A stretch of 64,000 bases of DNA from Tragulus kanchil (taxonomy: Eukaryota; Chordata; Mammalia; Artiodactyla; Tragulidae). Each line of letters begins with the position of its first letter. The stretch's first letter is position 1. The stretch is from NCBI GenBank assembly GCA_022376925.1, contig JAIOJX010000028.1:67731001-67795000 (forward strand), written 5' to 3'. Both the position numbers and the translations under genes were made by a program. The notes under the pieces were generated by a model. The model made no database searches. It worked only from the letters and a program-made list of their open reading frames with translations, and had not been told where the DNA came from. This document shows positions 24,961 to 36,615 of this stretch, piece by piece.

Positions 24961-25598
24961 TCGAAATAATTCCAAGAAAAAGACTATTGTTGAATATTTA
25001 ATGTATGCTTGAAAGCCAGGGTACTATAATTTTTATCTAGGGAAAAGACAATTTAAAAGCATTTATGCTTTGAGTCTTCTTTCCTTTACACATTAATGTA
25101 TTCCTTCTAAAGCTCTAAATTCAGTAAAGTGATTTCCCTTCTAAAATGTTCAGCTACCTATAACCATGAGTACTTCCCTTAAGTGCAAGTGCAAGATGTC
25201 TTTTCAGCAAATTATACCAGATTTAGTTATTAAGAAAATGAACATCCTGTAGATAAAATATATTCCCATTTCAAAATAAATTGCATGTTTAAAGGATGCT
25301 GTAGCAATTTTCCATATATGTTTCTTCTGTACAAATCAAAATTCTATTCCTGTGTTCAACATGTAGTTTTACCTCTAATACCTAGGCCTAATTTCTAGAT
25401 TTATAAGGGAATGCAAGTAAATGTGAATACACATACTCTCTGGGTGTACTTAGTGTGTGAGTTGCCTATATGTGTACCTTTGTACATTTGTGTATAGTTT
25501 ATACATGAATCATTTCTAACCTTTACTAGTACCTTAATATGGTGTCTTTGAAGAAATGTTGTGATATTAAGACACTTAGCCTATATCTATATTATTAT
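24961..25598. other. Unique DNA, nothing recognised
   Basis: AT-rich single-copy sequence without a supported feature. Confidence 0.5.
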
Positions 25599-26152
25599 GG
25601 GGCTTCCCTGGTGGCTCGGACAGTAAAGAATCAGCCTACATGACAACCCTGACCCAGGTTTGATTCCTGGGTCAGGAAGATCCTCTTCAGAAGGGAATGG
25701 ATACCCATCCCAGTGTGTGTGTTTTTTTTAATTAATTTATTTATTTATTTTGGGCTGGGGTCAGGTTGGGGAGAGAGGGAAATGGGTGGGCCACTTCTAT
25801 TGGTCTTTCATTTCTCTATTTTCATCCGTCTTTGTTCTTTGGCCCGTGTGGGCCTCCCATTGCGGTGGCCTCTGTTGTTGCAGAGCACCGGCTCTGGGCG
25901 CATGGGCTCCAGAGCTCCTGCTCGGTAATTGGGCACATCAGTCCAGCTGTTCCACGGCACGTGGGATCCTCCCAGGCCAGGGATCGAACCGGCGCCCCAT
26001 GCACTGCAAGGCGGTGTCCTTACCCACTGGACCACCAGGGGAAGCCCCATCCCAGTGTTTTTGCCTAGAGAATTCCAGAGACTGAGGAGCCTGGTGGGTT
26101 ACAGTCCTTGGGGCTGCAAAGAGTTGTACATGACAGAGCAACTGATACTTTC
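25599..26152 (+). mobile_element. Bov-tA SINE split by a younger SINE
   Basis: Left part 25599-25716 starts ggggcttccctggtggctcg. The right part resumes at 26046 with cccatcccagtgtttttgcc and ends near gacagagcaactgatacttt. The interrupting element is at 25717-26045. This is the second Bov-tA here broken at almost the same internal position. Confidence 0.9.
25717..26045 (-). mobile_element. CHR-like SINE nested in Bov-tA
   Basis: Antisense element with an ATTT-repeat tail at the left, a C/G-rich linker, and the tRNA-like head at the right (ggtgtccttacccactggac). A 13-bp target duplication, cccatcccagtgt, lies at 25704-25716 and 26046-26058. Open frames up to 111 residues in several frames are products of this SINE. 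Confidence 0.9.
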
Positions 26153-26837
26153 ACATGTTTCATACTATTGTAAAGAAAATATTTTATTGTTGGATATGTC
26201 CTCATGTGTGTTATGATACTATGTTATATGAGTAATTTTTAAATTAATCTTTTTTAATTAATAAAAGATAGTAGAACTGTCCCTTTTAGAAACCTTCTCT
26301 GATTCCTTCAAGCTGGAGAACACCCACAGCATTAGCAGTATGCTGCTATTACTCCAACCCTCAGCTTGCTTCAAAATGTCTATTTATGCTTTGTTTCCCA
26401 CAAGTGCCTGCCAGTTTTTCTTTATACCCTAGGTGTGCCATTTGTCTCACTAAGGTAATTGCCTAACTAACCTTCAGTATTTGTTGACTTATGACACAGT
26501 GCAATAGTTTCTAAGACAGAGATAAGCTTGACCTTAATGGCAAGTCCTGTTTCTTTTTGTTTGTTGTTTTAAGTTAGTTCTTGTTTCAGAACTTAAGATG
26601 TGATTATAAGACTTAGAGATGTGTGCCTTCTGTGTTCCTAAAAGAATTCCATCTTTGTTCAGATACTGATCCATCTCCCTATAACGTCACATGACTCAAG
26701 TGGAATGGTCACATTTGCAGCTGTGTGGCCATGTGATGGTTAGTCTAGTAAGCCAATCTCATAAAATTCAGCCTTCTTACTAAGAATGATTTGGAGAATT
26801 TATAATTAAATCCCAAACACTTGGAATTTTCGGTGGG
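26153..26837. other. Mostly unique DNA, possible L2 remnant
   Basis: The stretch 26280-26480 (aaccttctctgattccttca and onward) weakly recalls an L2 3' end. Nothing else is recognised. Confidence 0.35.
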
Positions 26838-27092
26838 CTATTTTTTCTTTTTTTGACTGCACTGGGTTCTGGTGTATGGGCTTTCTTTAGTTGCGGTTCA
26901 GGCTTCTCTTGTTGAGACGTAGCCTCTAGGGCATACGGGCTTAGTTGTGGTGGTGTTGGCTTCTCACTTCAGTTGAAGCTCTTGGGTTTCGTTGCCCATG
27001 TGGGAGATTTGTTCCCCAACCAGAGTTTGAACGTGCATCCCCTACATTGGGAAGCAGATTCTTAACCAATGGACTGCCAGGGAAGTCCCTGG
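26838..27092 (-). mobile_element. CHR SINE, antisense
   Basis: tRNA-Glu-derived CHR: gggctttctttagttgcggt, gtagcctctagggcatacgg and gaagcagattcttaaccaat, then the ggactgccagggaagtccct head. It is more diverged than the CHR-like SINEs with the unusual 3' body. Confidence 0.82.
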
Positions 27093-27802
27093 TTGAGCTA
27101 ATTATTCATTCAAAAAGGTTGACCTATTCGGATGGAAAGAAAAGAGACCTCCTCCACAATTAGGATAGAATTTTTTTCCTGTCTTGTTTACTACACATGA
27201 ACAAAAAGGCACCCTGCAACAGTTGCTGCAGGCACTGATCTTGCTACCATGGAGAAAGTTTTTCTAATAATAGAATTGACTCATAGAGAAGCAGAGAGCT
27301 AAGGCAATGCAGAGAAGGAGAACTGGATCTGTGAATATAACATATCTGGAGACTATTTCACTTTTGATTTATATTATGTGAGAAAAATGTCTTTCTATAA
27401 AGACTGTTGGAGTAATGACTGTTACTTATAGCCTAGGTAACCTAATGTTAAAAATTCTCAATCTCCTCCTTGCTTTAAAAAAATCATTTATATCTGTTGA
27501 CTTTTTTCTTGTAATTCACGTTATAATCACTCATAACACATTTAGCTATTTTTTCTCTCTACTTACTCACGCTGCACCTCAAAATCTCTATTCATATCTT
27601 TTCTCTTACCTTAAGGCTCACTGATAATATCCTTTTGGTCCTCAACTTTTCCCAAGTGACTTATCAAGACTCCTTTAGAATAAATAAATTCCCTCTCTGA
27701 GAGAAGTTTCAGTGCCTTCTATTAAGATGTTACAATTTTTGCAATTTTTAATTTCATCATTGAGGATACAAGAGACTACAGAATCCTAGAAGCAGTATAA
27801 TA
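27093..27802. other. Unique DNA, nothing recognised
   Basis: Single-copy sequence. A 69-residue plus-strand frame (27415-27624) is hydrophobic by chance and has no family features. Confidence 0.5.
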
Positions 27803-27912
27803 GTGGTTAATATCTGGAGTTAGTCTGTTTTCAAAGGTTGACCTCACTACTTAGTGACCTTGGATGAATTATCTAACCTTGTTCAAACTCAGTTTCATCA
27901 TCTTCAGTAGGA
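27803..27912 (+). mobile_element. MIR SINE
   Basis: The order gtggttaatatctggagtta, ctcactacttagtgaccttg, gatgaattatctaaccttgt and ctcagtttcatcatcttcag follows the tRNA-like head and core of MIR. Confidence 0.8.
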
Positions 27913-28137
27913 GTAGGCAAACAGTGGCCCACAGACAAAATCCAGCCTGATCCCCACAACTAGTTTTTGTAAATAAAGTTTGGTTGGAATACAGTTATGT
28001 TTATCTGATTTATTTGCAGCCTTTGCACCACAATAGCAGCTGAGTAGCTATGACAGATTATAAAGCTGGCAGAGTTAAAAATATTTATTATCTGCTCCTT
28101 TGCCAAAAATATTGGCTAATGCCTGATCTATAAAATT
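27907..28137 (+). mobile_element. Ancient non-autonomous repeat, family not named
   Basis: Contains the widespread mammalian block gtttttgtaaataaagtttg, then ttggaatacag, preceded by a gtggcccacagacaaaatcc start and ended by atttattatctgctcctttg. A second fragment of this family is at 63070-63160. Confidence 0.6.
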
Positions 28138-28892
28138 ATAGGGTTAGTGAGGCTCATCCACATAGTTAGCAGGGCAGCTGGTAAACTTCAATAGATGTTT
28201 AGCTCTCATTATTGTTGTTGTTAATAATAGTAATGATCTGGAAAAGGTCAGTGTCTGCACGCCCAAAGTTATTTGAGTGAAGAACCCCAGCACATTTCTC
28301 TATTGAGGGGAATGACTACCATGAGGACACATGATGTAGTTTCATTGAACAATATTTATAAGCAGGTTGAAGAAAACAATATTTCTGGAGTCAGTCCCCC
28401 AGCTGAGGTATAAATAAAATTAGAAGTCTGCATAAATATATTCATACCACCCCAGTGAGACTTAGATACTATAAATCTTATTTTTTATCAAGGAAAAAAT
28501 GTTTTAAAAATTATAATTCATTGCTATTGTTAATTTAATAATAATAATTGTGTTTGTGCTGCTTTAGAGGAGAGTATATTGCTAGTGTTTGGTCAGACAG
28601 TGGAGCAATTAATAGAATCCCTTTTTCCCCTAAGAGGTTTATTTGTCATGTCAAAGTTACTCTGGTCTGGAGCAACACAGATGGCATTGTGACAGCCTAA
28701 AATGATGAGTGCCACATTGTTCCTCCTAATTATCTTCTTCTGCTCAATTCATCTTGTTTTGCAGCCTTGGATCTCTGCTACATGATTGTTTTGAAAATAG
28801 GGGGAATTGAGTAGGGGAAGTCACAAAAGATGTCAAATTCTCTTGCTATTTTTTTGATTGTTATGTGCATCCAGAAAGTACTAAAACATGAT
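28138..28892. other. Unique DNA, nothing recognised
   Basis: AT-rich single-copy sequence up to the start of the eighth duplication. Confidence 0.5.
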
Positions 28893-28984
28893 GTAGATAT
28901 GAAAACAACAAAAAGGAAAACATCGCCTATGTCCCATAAATAAAAATACATTAATACTTACTTTTATCAAAAACAATGGAAGGG

Positions 28985-29284
28985 GGACTTCCCTGGTGGT
29001 ACAGTGGGTAAGGACACCACCTTGCAGTGCAAGGGGCGCCGGTTCAATCTCTGGCCTGGGAAGATCCCACATGCCGCAGAGCGGCTGGACAGATGTGTCC
29101 AGTTACCGAGCCAGAGCTCTGGAGTGTGTGAGCCCAGAGCTGGTGCTCTGCGACAACAGAGGCCACTGCGATGGGAGGCCCACATGGGCCAATGAACAAA
29201 GATGGATGAAAATAGAGAAATGAAAGACCAATAGAAGTGGCCCGCCCGCCTCCCTCCCCAACCCGCCCCCTGCACCCCCACCCC
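28985..29284 (+). mobile_element. CHR-like SINE, plus strand
   Basis: Sense copy: head gacttccctggtggtacagt with A box, B box ggttcaatctc, CHR-2-like middle (gctctgcgacaacagaggcc), then the unusual tail tggatgaaaatagagaaatg, gaccaatagaagtggcc and a C-rich end. Imperfect flanking aaaacaat/aaaagacaat may be the target duplication. The artefactual duplicate is 30086-30388. Confidence 0.88.
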
Positions 29285-29440
29285 AAAAGACAATATTAAA
29301 GTTGGTAATTAAAGCAACTTCAAATGCATGAAAATGGTTACTTTCACCAGGGTACACCTATTATGCTTGCTAATAGCCAGTTTGAGTGACAGTTTAGATT
29401 CCTCATCCAGTCAATTTATGTCTTACCTGCTCAATATATT

Positions 29441-29757
29441 TTTTTTAAAGATTTATTTATTTATTTATTTTGGGGGGCGGTGGGGAGGGAGGGGAGCAGG
29501 CGGGCTACTTCTATTGGTCTTTCATTTGTCTATTTTCATCCATCTTTGTTCTTTGGCCGGTGTGGACCTCCCATCGCAGTGGCCTCTGTTGTTGCAGAGC
29601 ATTGGCTCTGGGCGCATGGCTCCAGAGCTCGGCTTGGTAATTGGGCACATCTGTCCAGCCGCTCCATGGCACATGGGATCTTCCCAGGCCAGGGATCGAA
29701 CCGGCACCCTTTGCACTGCAAGGCGGTGTCCTTACCCACTGGACCACCAGGGAAACC
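29441..29757 (-). mobile_element. CHR-like SINE, minus strand
   Basis: Antisense copy about 155 bp from the sense copy, with an ATTT-repeat tail and G-rich linker at the left and the head at the right (cttacccactggaccaccag). The duplicate is 30541-30860. Frames of 98 and 157 residues across it are non-genic. Confidence 0.88.
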
Positions 29758-31052
29758 CCTTAATATTCTTAACTAAAGTAAAAATGCTTATCTCACAATA
29801 AATGCATTATGAGGCTTTAATTATTAGATTGCTCTGGATATTTAAATCAAGTTTCCTTCTAAGCCAGTGAAGCTTTTCCATTCAGAAGCCAGATTCATTA
29901 GTTCCTGATCCATTCACTGTTTGCTTTCAATTTTGCAGCATCTGTTCTTTTTTTTAAATTTCTAAGTTAAAAAGTAAAATAACTTTCCCGCTTCTAATAA
30001 AAGATATGAAACAACAAAAGGAAAACATCGCCTATGTCCCATAAATAAAAATACATTAATACTTACTTTTATCAAAACAATGGAAGGGGACTTCCTGGTG
30101 GTACAGTGGGTAAGGACACCACCTTGCAGTGCAAGGGGCGCCGGTTCAATCTCTGGCCTGGGAAGATCCCACATGCCGCAGAGCGGCTGGACAGATGTGT
30201 CCAGTTACCGAGCCAGAGCTCTGGAGTGTGTGAGCCCAGAGCTGGTGCTCTGCGACAACAGAGGCCACTGCGATGGGAGGCCCACATGGGCCAATGAACA
30301 AAGATGGATGAAAATAGAGAAATGAAAGACCAATAGAAGTGGCCCGCCCGCCTCCCTCCCCAACCCGCCCCCCGCACCCCCCCCCCCAAAGACAATATTA
30401 AAGTTGGTAATTAAAGCAACTTCAAATGCATGAAAATGGTTACTTTCACCAGGGTACACCTATTATGCTTGCTAATAGCCAGTTTGAGTGACAGTTTAGA
30501 TTCCTCATCCAGTCAATTTATGTCTTACCTGCTCAATATATTTTTTTTAAAGATTTATTTATTTATTTATTTTGGGGGGCGGTGGGGAGGGAGGGGAGCA
30601 GGCGGGCTACTTCTATTGGTCTTTCATTTGTCTATTTTCATCCATCTTTGTTCTTTGGCCGGTGTGGACCTCCCATCGCAGTGGCCTCTGTTGTTGCAGA
30701 GCATTGGCTCTGGGCGCATGGCTCCAGAGCTCGGCTTGGTAATTGGGCACATCTGTCCAGCCGCTCCATGGCACATGGGATCTTCCCAGGCCAGGGATCG
30801 AACCGGCACCCTTTGCACTGCAAGGCGGTGTCCTTACCCACTGGACCACCAGGGAAACCCCTTAATATTCTTAACTAAAGTAAAAATGCTTATCTCACAA
30901 TAAATGCATTATGAGGCTTTAATTATTAGATTGCTCTGGATATTTAAATCAAGTTTCCTTCTAAGCCAGTGAAGCTTTTCCATTCAGAAGCCAGATTCAT
31001 TAGTTCCTGATCCATTCACTGTTTGCTTTCAATTTTGCAGCATCTGTTCTTT

Positions 31053-31333
31053 TGTTGTATTTGGATGTTGTTTATAAATTGCTTGGAAGTTAAAAAAAAA
31101 TCTATTTCTTTCTCTAATAAATGTAAAATATTCAAATACTAAGAAAGAGCGAGACTCTTGAGTGACTGATCTCAGAAATTCTTGTGTTTTATTTTTGTTT
31201 TTGTCAATAACAGTTGTGCTACTTTGGTGCTAAATTCTTGGCTTTAGGTTCTTTAAGATACTCGTCATATCACTGAGAGGTTCCACTAAAGCAAGCCGTG
31301 TGTCATCCTTTTAGTGATTTTCCCACACATTAT
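31053..31333. other. Unique DNA, nothing recognised
   Basis: Short single-copy segment between duplications. Confidence 0.5.
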
Positions 31334-33562
31334 TATTGTCTACTGTTTTTCATCTCATATCCTCTTTTGAATATGGTTAATACAATTTTTCCTTAATATC
31401 AGTATGCTTCAGTGTAGAAAGTTATTCTTGTATTTATTGCCAATTTCTTCATACAATATGCTGAAAGACTTTTATGCTCAGGAAATGAAATGTGATCATA
31501 ATGAAAGTTTTCACAATTTTTTCTCTGTGGATGTGATAAAGTACTGGATTGGCTTTCAGGTATCACTTTAAAAAATTGTTGAGTGGTGCTTTTCCTTGTT
31601 AGATGGGAAAAAGCTGCTCTGTCAAGATTAATCCCAGTGTACACTACAAAATAAAAATATTATCCCCTGTAGCACATTTTTCAGCAATAAACTATATAAA
31701 TAGCCACTTTTCCCTTATACTGCACATAGCGAAAAGCTTATTCACATGCTTTGCATATACATGGTCTTGCCTACTTCAGAATAAAATATGCACATAATAT
31801 TTTGGTAATTGCTTTTCCATATTAGATGTCATGGATATGTGTGCCCAACTTTTAGGTTACACCTTAAAAGGTAAACTGTCTCTTCTCTTTGGGCGAAAAG
31901 GAGTGTTAGAACAGACTGGTAGGACGTAGAGATGGCATGGTATGTTTAGAAGGGTAGAGGCCTCCTTCTAGACCTGGATTCTGTGTGACTGAGAAATAAA
32001 ACTTTGAATCTTGTTAATTTGTGTCTCTTACAGTAGCTTAGGTTTTCCCTTGTGGCTCAAATGATAGAGAGCCTGCCAACAATTCAGGAGACCTGGCTTT
32101 GATCCCTGGGTCAGGAAGATCCCCTGGATTAGGGAATGGTAACCCACTACAGTGTTCTTGCCTGGAGAATTCCATGGACAGAGGAGTCTGTCAGGCTAAA
32201 CTTCATGGGGCACAAAGAGTCAGACAGGACTGAGTGACTAAAACTTTCACAGTAACTTTTCTATGCTCTGTTTAATATAAACACCAAGTTTCCTAACAGA
32301 AAAATTTATATCAATAGTGATGAATCTAATTATTCACATACATAATTATTAGACAAAACCTCTTAATAATTGAACCTCAAGTTTTTAATCTGTAAAATAT
32401 GGCTGCTAACAGCTACTTTACATAGATGCTTGTGAGGATTAAATGGTATTGTCTACTGTTTTTCATCTCATATCCTCTTTTGAATATGGTTAATACAATT
32501 TTTCCTTAATATCAGTATGCTTCAGTGTAGAAAGTTATTCTTGTATTTATTGCCAATTTCTTCATACAATATGCTGAAAGACTTTTATGCTCAGGAAATG
32601 AAATGTGATCATAATGAAAGTTTTCACAATTTTTTCTCTGTGGATGTGATAAAGTACTGGATTGGCTTTCAGGTATCACTTTAAAAAATTGTTGAGTGGT
32701 GCTTTTCCTTGTTAGATGGGAAAAAGCTGCTCTGTCAAGATTAATCCCAGTGTACACTACAAAATAAAAATATTATCCCCTGTAGCACATTTTTCAGCAA
32801 TAAACTATATAAATAGCCACTTTTCCCTTATACTGCACATAGCGAAAAGCTTATTCACATGCTTTGCATATACATGGTCTTGCCTACTTCAGAATAAAAT
32901 ATGCACATAATATTTTGGTAATTGCTTTTCCATATTAGATGTCATGGATATGTGTGCCCAACTTTTAGGTTACACCTTAAAAGGTAAACTGTCTCTTCTC
33001 TTTGGGCGAAAAGGAGTGTTAGAACAGACTGGTAGGACGTAGAGATGGCATGGTATGTTTAGAAGGGTAGAGGCCTCCTTCTAGACCTGGATTCTGTGTG
33101 ACTGAGAAATAAAACTTTGAATCTTGTTAATTTGTGTCTCTTACAGTAGCTTAGGTTTTCCCTTGTGGCTCAAATGATAGAGAGCCTGCCAACAATTCAG
33201 GAGACCTGGCTTTGATCCCTGGGTCAGGAAGATCCCCTGGATTAGGGAATGGTAACCCACTACAGTGTTCTTGCCTGGAGAATTCCATGGACAGAGGAGT
33301 CTGTCAGGCTAAACTTCATGGGGCACAAAGAGTCAGACAGGACTGAGTGACTAAAACTTTCACAGTAACTTTTCTATGCTCTGTTTAATATAAACACCAA
33401 GTTTCCTAACAGAAAAATTTATATCAATAGTGATGAATCTAATTATTCACATACATAATTATTAGACAAAACCTCTTAATAATTGAACCTCAAGTTTTTA
33501 ATCTGTAAAATATGGCTGCTAACAGCTACTTTACATAGATGCTTGTGAGGATTAAATGGTAT
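31334..33562. repeat. Direct duplication 9 (offset 1,113 bp)
   Basis: Copy A is 31334-32449 and copy B 32447-33562, joined with a tat overlap. Identity is very high; the 81- and 64-residue frames are identical in both copies. The unit contains the Bov-tA. Confidence 0.93.
32031..32258 (+). mobile_element. Bov-tA SINE, present three times through the artefact
   Basis: Sense Bov-tA at 32040-32248: gttttcccttgtggctcaaa, gatccctgggtcaggaagat, acagtgttcttgcctggaga and agtcagacaggactgagtga. Flanking cagtagctt and cagtaactt suggest a target duplication. Repeated at 33153-33361, and without its first 17 bases at 34259-34450. Confidence 0.88.
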
Positions 33563-35350
33563 AGAATGTAGAAAATACTTTAACGTAGTTTGTAGTGCTG
33601 TGAATAAGGACTCAATAAATTTTAACTGTTACTATTGAATTTGCTATTTAGGTACTTTGGATAATCACTAAATTAAACATTAATTTATTATTCTTATGAC
33701 TAGAGATTTTATTTAACTAAATAAGTTTCAGATAACTTGTTGCTTTAACTCATTTGATGCTAGAATATGCACTGGCCTGGCTCTAGGTCTAATAGAGACA
33801 TCTGCAAGTATCCAGTGCACTTCTCAATCAGTGATAGTGGGTCCCTGAGTTCTTTCAGCTGAGTTCTAGTGTCACTGTATTTATGGATTAAATAACATGA
33901 TAGTTGTAAATTGATTGGTATATAGAGAATGCTCAACAAATAACAATTGTTTGCAGTTATTATTTCTCCTTCACTTTAGTGATGAGGAAAAAAGATTCAA
34001 AAGTGTTAGGTGACATATCCAAAGTTTCTTCCTTCTCTGATGTATTATATCAATCTTGGTGAAAGTAGAGCCAATCAAACTACTTTATGCAACAAGAGAT
34101 TTGTTGAAAGGGTTTTATGGGATCTAATAAAGCCAGTGGCATAGTCGGCCACTGAAGTATGAGGAAGGATAGAAAATTGAGACATTCACGGGACTTTATG
34201 GCCAGCAACAAAGACTCAGCAAAAGTCTGTATAGTCAAAGCTACAGTTTTCCCAATAGTCAAATGATAGAGAGCCTGCCAACAATTCAGGAGACCTGGCT
34301 TTGATCCCTGGGTCAGGAAGATCCCCTGGATTAGGGAATGGTAACCCACTACAGTGTTCTTGCCTGGAGAATTCCATGGACAGAGGAGTCTGTCAGGCTA
34401 AACTTCATGGGGCACAAAGAGTCAGACAGGACTGAGTGACTAAAACTTTCACAGTAACTTTTCTATGCTCTGTTTAATATAAACACCAAGTTTCCTAACA
34501 GAAAAATTTATATCAATAGTGATGAATCTAATTATTCACATACATAATTATTAGACAAAACCTCTTAATAATTGAACCTCAAGTTTTTAATCTGTAAAAT
34601 ATGGCTGCTAACAGCTACTTTACATAGATGCTTGTGAGGATTAAATGGTATAGAATGTAGAAAATACTTTAACGTAGTTTGTAGTGCTGTGAATAAGGAC
34701 TCAATAAATTTTAACTGTTACTATTGAATTTGCTATTTAGGTACTTTGGATAATCACTAAATTAAACATTAATTTATTATTCTTATGACTAGAGATTTTA
34801 TTTAACTAAATAAGTTTCAGATAACTTGTTGCTTTAACTCATTTGATGCTAGAATATGCACTGGCCTGGCTCTAGGTCTAATAGAGACATCTGCAAGTAT
34901 CCAGTGCACTTCTCAATCAGTGATAGTGGGTCCCTGAGTTCTTTCAGCTGAGTTCTAGTGTCACTGTATTTATGGATTAAATAACATGATAGTTGTAAAT
35001 TGATTGGTATATAGAGAATGCTCAACAAATAACAATTGTTTGCAGTTATTATTTCTCCTTCACTTTAGTGATGAGGAAAAAAGATTCAAAAGTGTTAGGT
35101 GACATATCCAAAGTTTCTTCCTTCTCTGATGTATTATATCAATCTTGGTGAAAGTAGAGCCAATCAAACTACTTTATGCAACAAGAGATTTGTTGAAAGG
35201 GTTTTATGGGATCTAATAAAGCCAGTGGCATAGTCGGCCACTGAAGTATGAGGAAGGATAGAAAATTGAGACATTCACGGGACTTTATGGCCAGCAACAA
35301 AGACTCAGCAAAAGTCTGTATAGTCAAAGCTACAGTTTTCCCAATAGTCA
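33170..35350. repeat. Direct duplication 10 (offset 1,089 bp)
   Basis: Copy A is 33170-34258 and copy B 34259-35350, joined through tca. It overlaps the previous duplication, so the first 390 bases occur three times (32057-32449, 33170-33562, 34259-34650). The junction places part of a BovB directly against the Bov-tA body. Confidence 0.93.
33480..33640 (+). mobile_element. MIR SINE fragment
   Basis: The sequence ttttaatctgtaaaatatgg, gcttgtgaggattaaatggt, then ctcaataaattttaactgtt matches the 3' half of MIR. Copies at 32367-32449 (partial) and 34570-34730. A second MIR-like stretch follows near 33880-33965. Confidence 0.65.
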
Positions 35351-35773
35351 TGTATGAATGTGAGAGATGGACTATAAAGAAGGCTGAGCACCAAAGAATT
35401 GATACCTTGAACTGTGGTGTTGGAGAAGACTTTTGACAGTCCCTTGTACTGCAAGATCAGCCCAGTCAATCCTAAAGGAAATCAACCCTGATTATTCGTT
35501 GGAAGGAATGATGTTGAAGCTGACTCTACAATACTTTGGCCACCTGATGTAAAGAGACGACTCATTGGAAAAGACCCTGGTGTTAGAAAAAATGGAAGGC
35601 AAAAGGAGAAGGGGACAACAGAGGATGAGATGGTTGAAAGGCATCACTGAGTCAATGGACATGAGTTTGAGCATCTCTGGGAGATGGTGAAGGACAGGGA
35701 AGCCTGGCATGCTGCAGTCCATGGAGTCACAAAAGTTGGACATGACTAAGAGACTGAAGTGACTAACTGAATG
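35258..35773 (+). mobile_element. BovB LINE 3' portion
   Basis: BovB C-terminal coding part and 3' end: gtcaaagctacagttttccc, tgagagatggactataaaga, ggtgttggagaagacttttg and ggagaaggggacaacagagg, ending near ggacatgactaagagactga. Frame 35248-35436 covers the last reverse-transcriptase region and then stops, so it is inactive. The first 90 bases are repeated at 34172-34258 by the artefact. Confidence 0.88.
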
Positions 35774-36382
35774 TCATCCTACTCTGTCTCCCTGTCTTTA
35801 AAGAAAATTGCCTATTCCTGGAGTTTTCAAATATCTAGTTTCTCAATATTGGAAGATGTTTGCATACTTTGGGAAAACTCTGATCACGTAGATATCTGTA
35901 TACACAAATAAGCAATATATTATAATTATATCATGTAATAATGTGACTTGAGGTACTTTAGTATTCTATTTCCATAGCTCTTTGCTGTATCCTACTAAAC
36001 ATATTCATTGGAGAAGAGAATATGAAATGGAATTGTATGTTTTTACTACACATAAATTTGATCCAATGTTTACTATGGCACAGAGAACCAATCACTGTGT
36101 TGTACATTTTAAATTACTTACCAATTACAAGAAGTGAGTCTGTGTCTTGGCACCTTCAGGTCAGTGTTGAATTTTTTAAGCAGTTAACTTTGTCCATAAA
36201 TCATTTTTAAAAGTAAAGTATATTGTCATACAGTTTTAAGAGACTTGAACTTTTGGGGTAGTTTTCTACTGAAGTCTTGCTGAATTAATTACAGTTAAAA
36301 TTAATTTGGATTTTAAATTTCTCAGGGAAGGCTTTGATCATAAAATGTCATTCATCATGCATTAAAATAAGCACACTGATTA
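35774..36382. other. Unique DNA, nothing recognised
   Basis: Single-copy sequence with one unconvincing 62-residue frame (36022-36210). Confidence 0.5.
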
Positions 36383-36590
36383 GGAGTTAGATGCTAGAAG
36401 TAGATGCCAGTGTTTTATGTCAGATACTGGATTTGTAGTCATGGGTAATGACGTAAAGTCTCTGAACCACAGTTCCTAACTGCAAATCAGAATAATCATA
36501 ATAGTTACCTTGTAGAGTTCTTATGAGCATTAAATGATTTAATTTGTGTAAAGTCCATAGAATAATGGTCATTGATATGATTGTTACTCT
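36383..36590 (+). mobile_element. MIR SINE
   Basis: The order ggagttagatgctagaagta, tgacgtaaagtctctgaacc, aatcataatagttaccttgt and gagcattaaatgatttaatt follows MIR from head to 3' region. Confidence 0.6.
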
Positions 36591-36615
36591 ACAGAAGTAT
36601 AATTTTAAAAAAAAT

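Larger units (their letters stand above)
28893..31052. repeat. Direct duplication 8 (offset 1,108 bp)
   Basis: Copy A is 28893-29957 and copy B 30003-31052. Filler 29958-30002 resembles an error-rich version of copy B's right flank (31053-31120): both run through an aagttaaaaa stretch to a cttctaataa/ctctaataaa block. Copies differ mostly in homopolymers: five versus three A, five versus four G, and C-run lengths in the SINE tail. The unit holds an inverted SINE pair. Confidence 0.93.

Noticed and set aside
29328..30903. Repeated 157-residue frames (29328-29801, 30430-30903) as a duplicated gene pair
   Set aside because: Their C-terminal parts are antisense SINE translation and the pair is produced by duplication 8.
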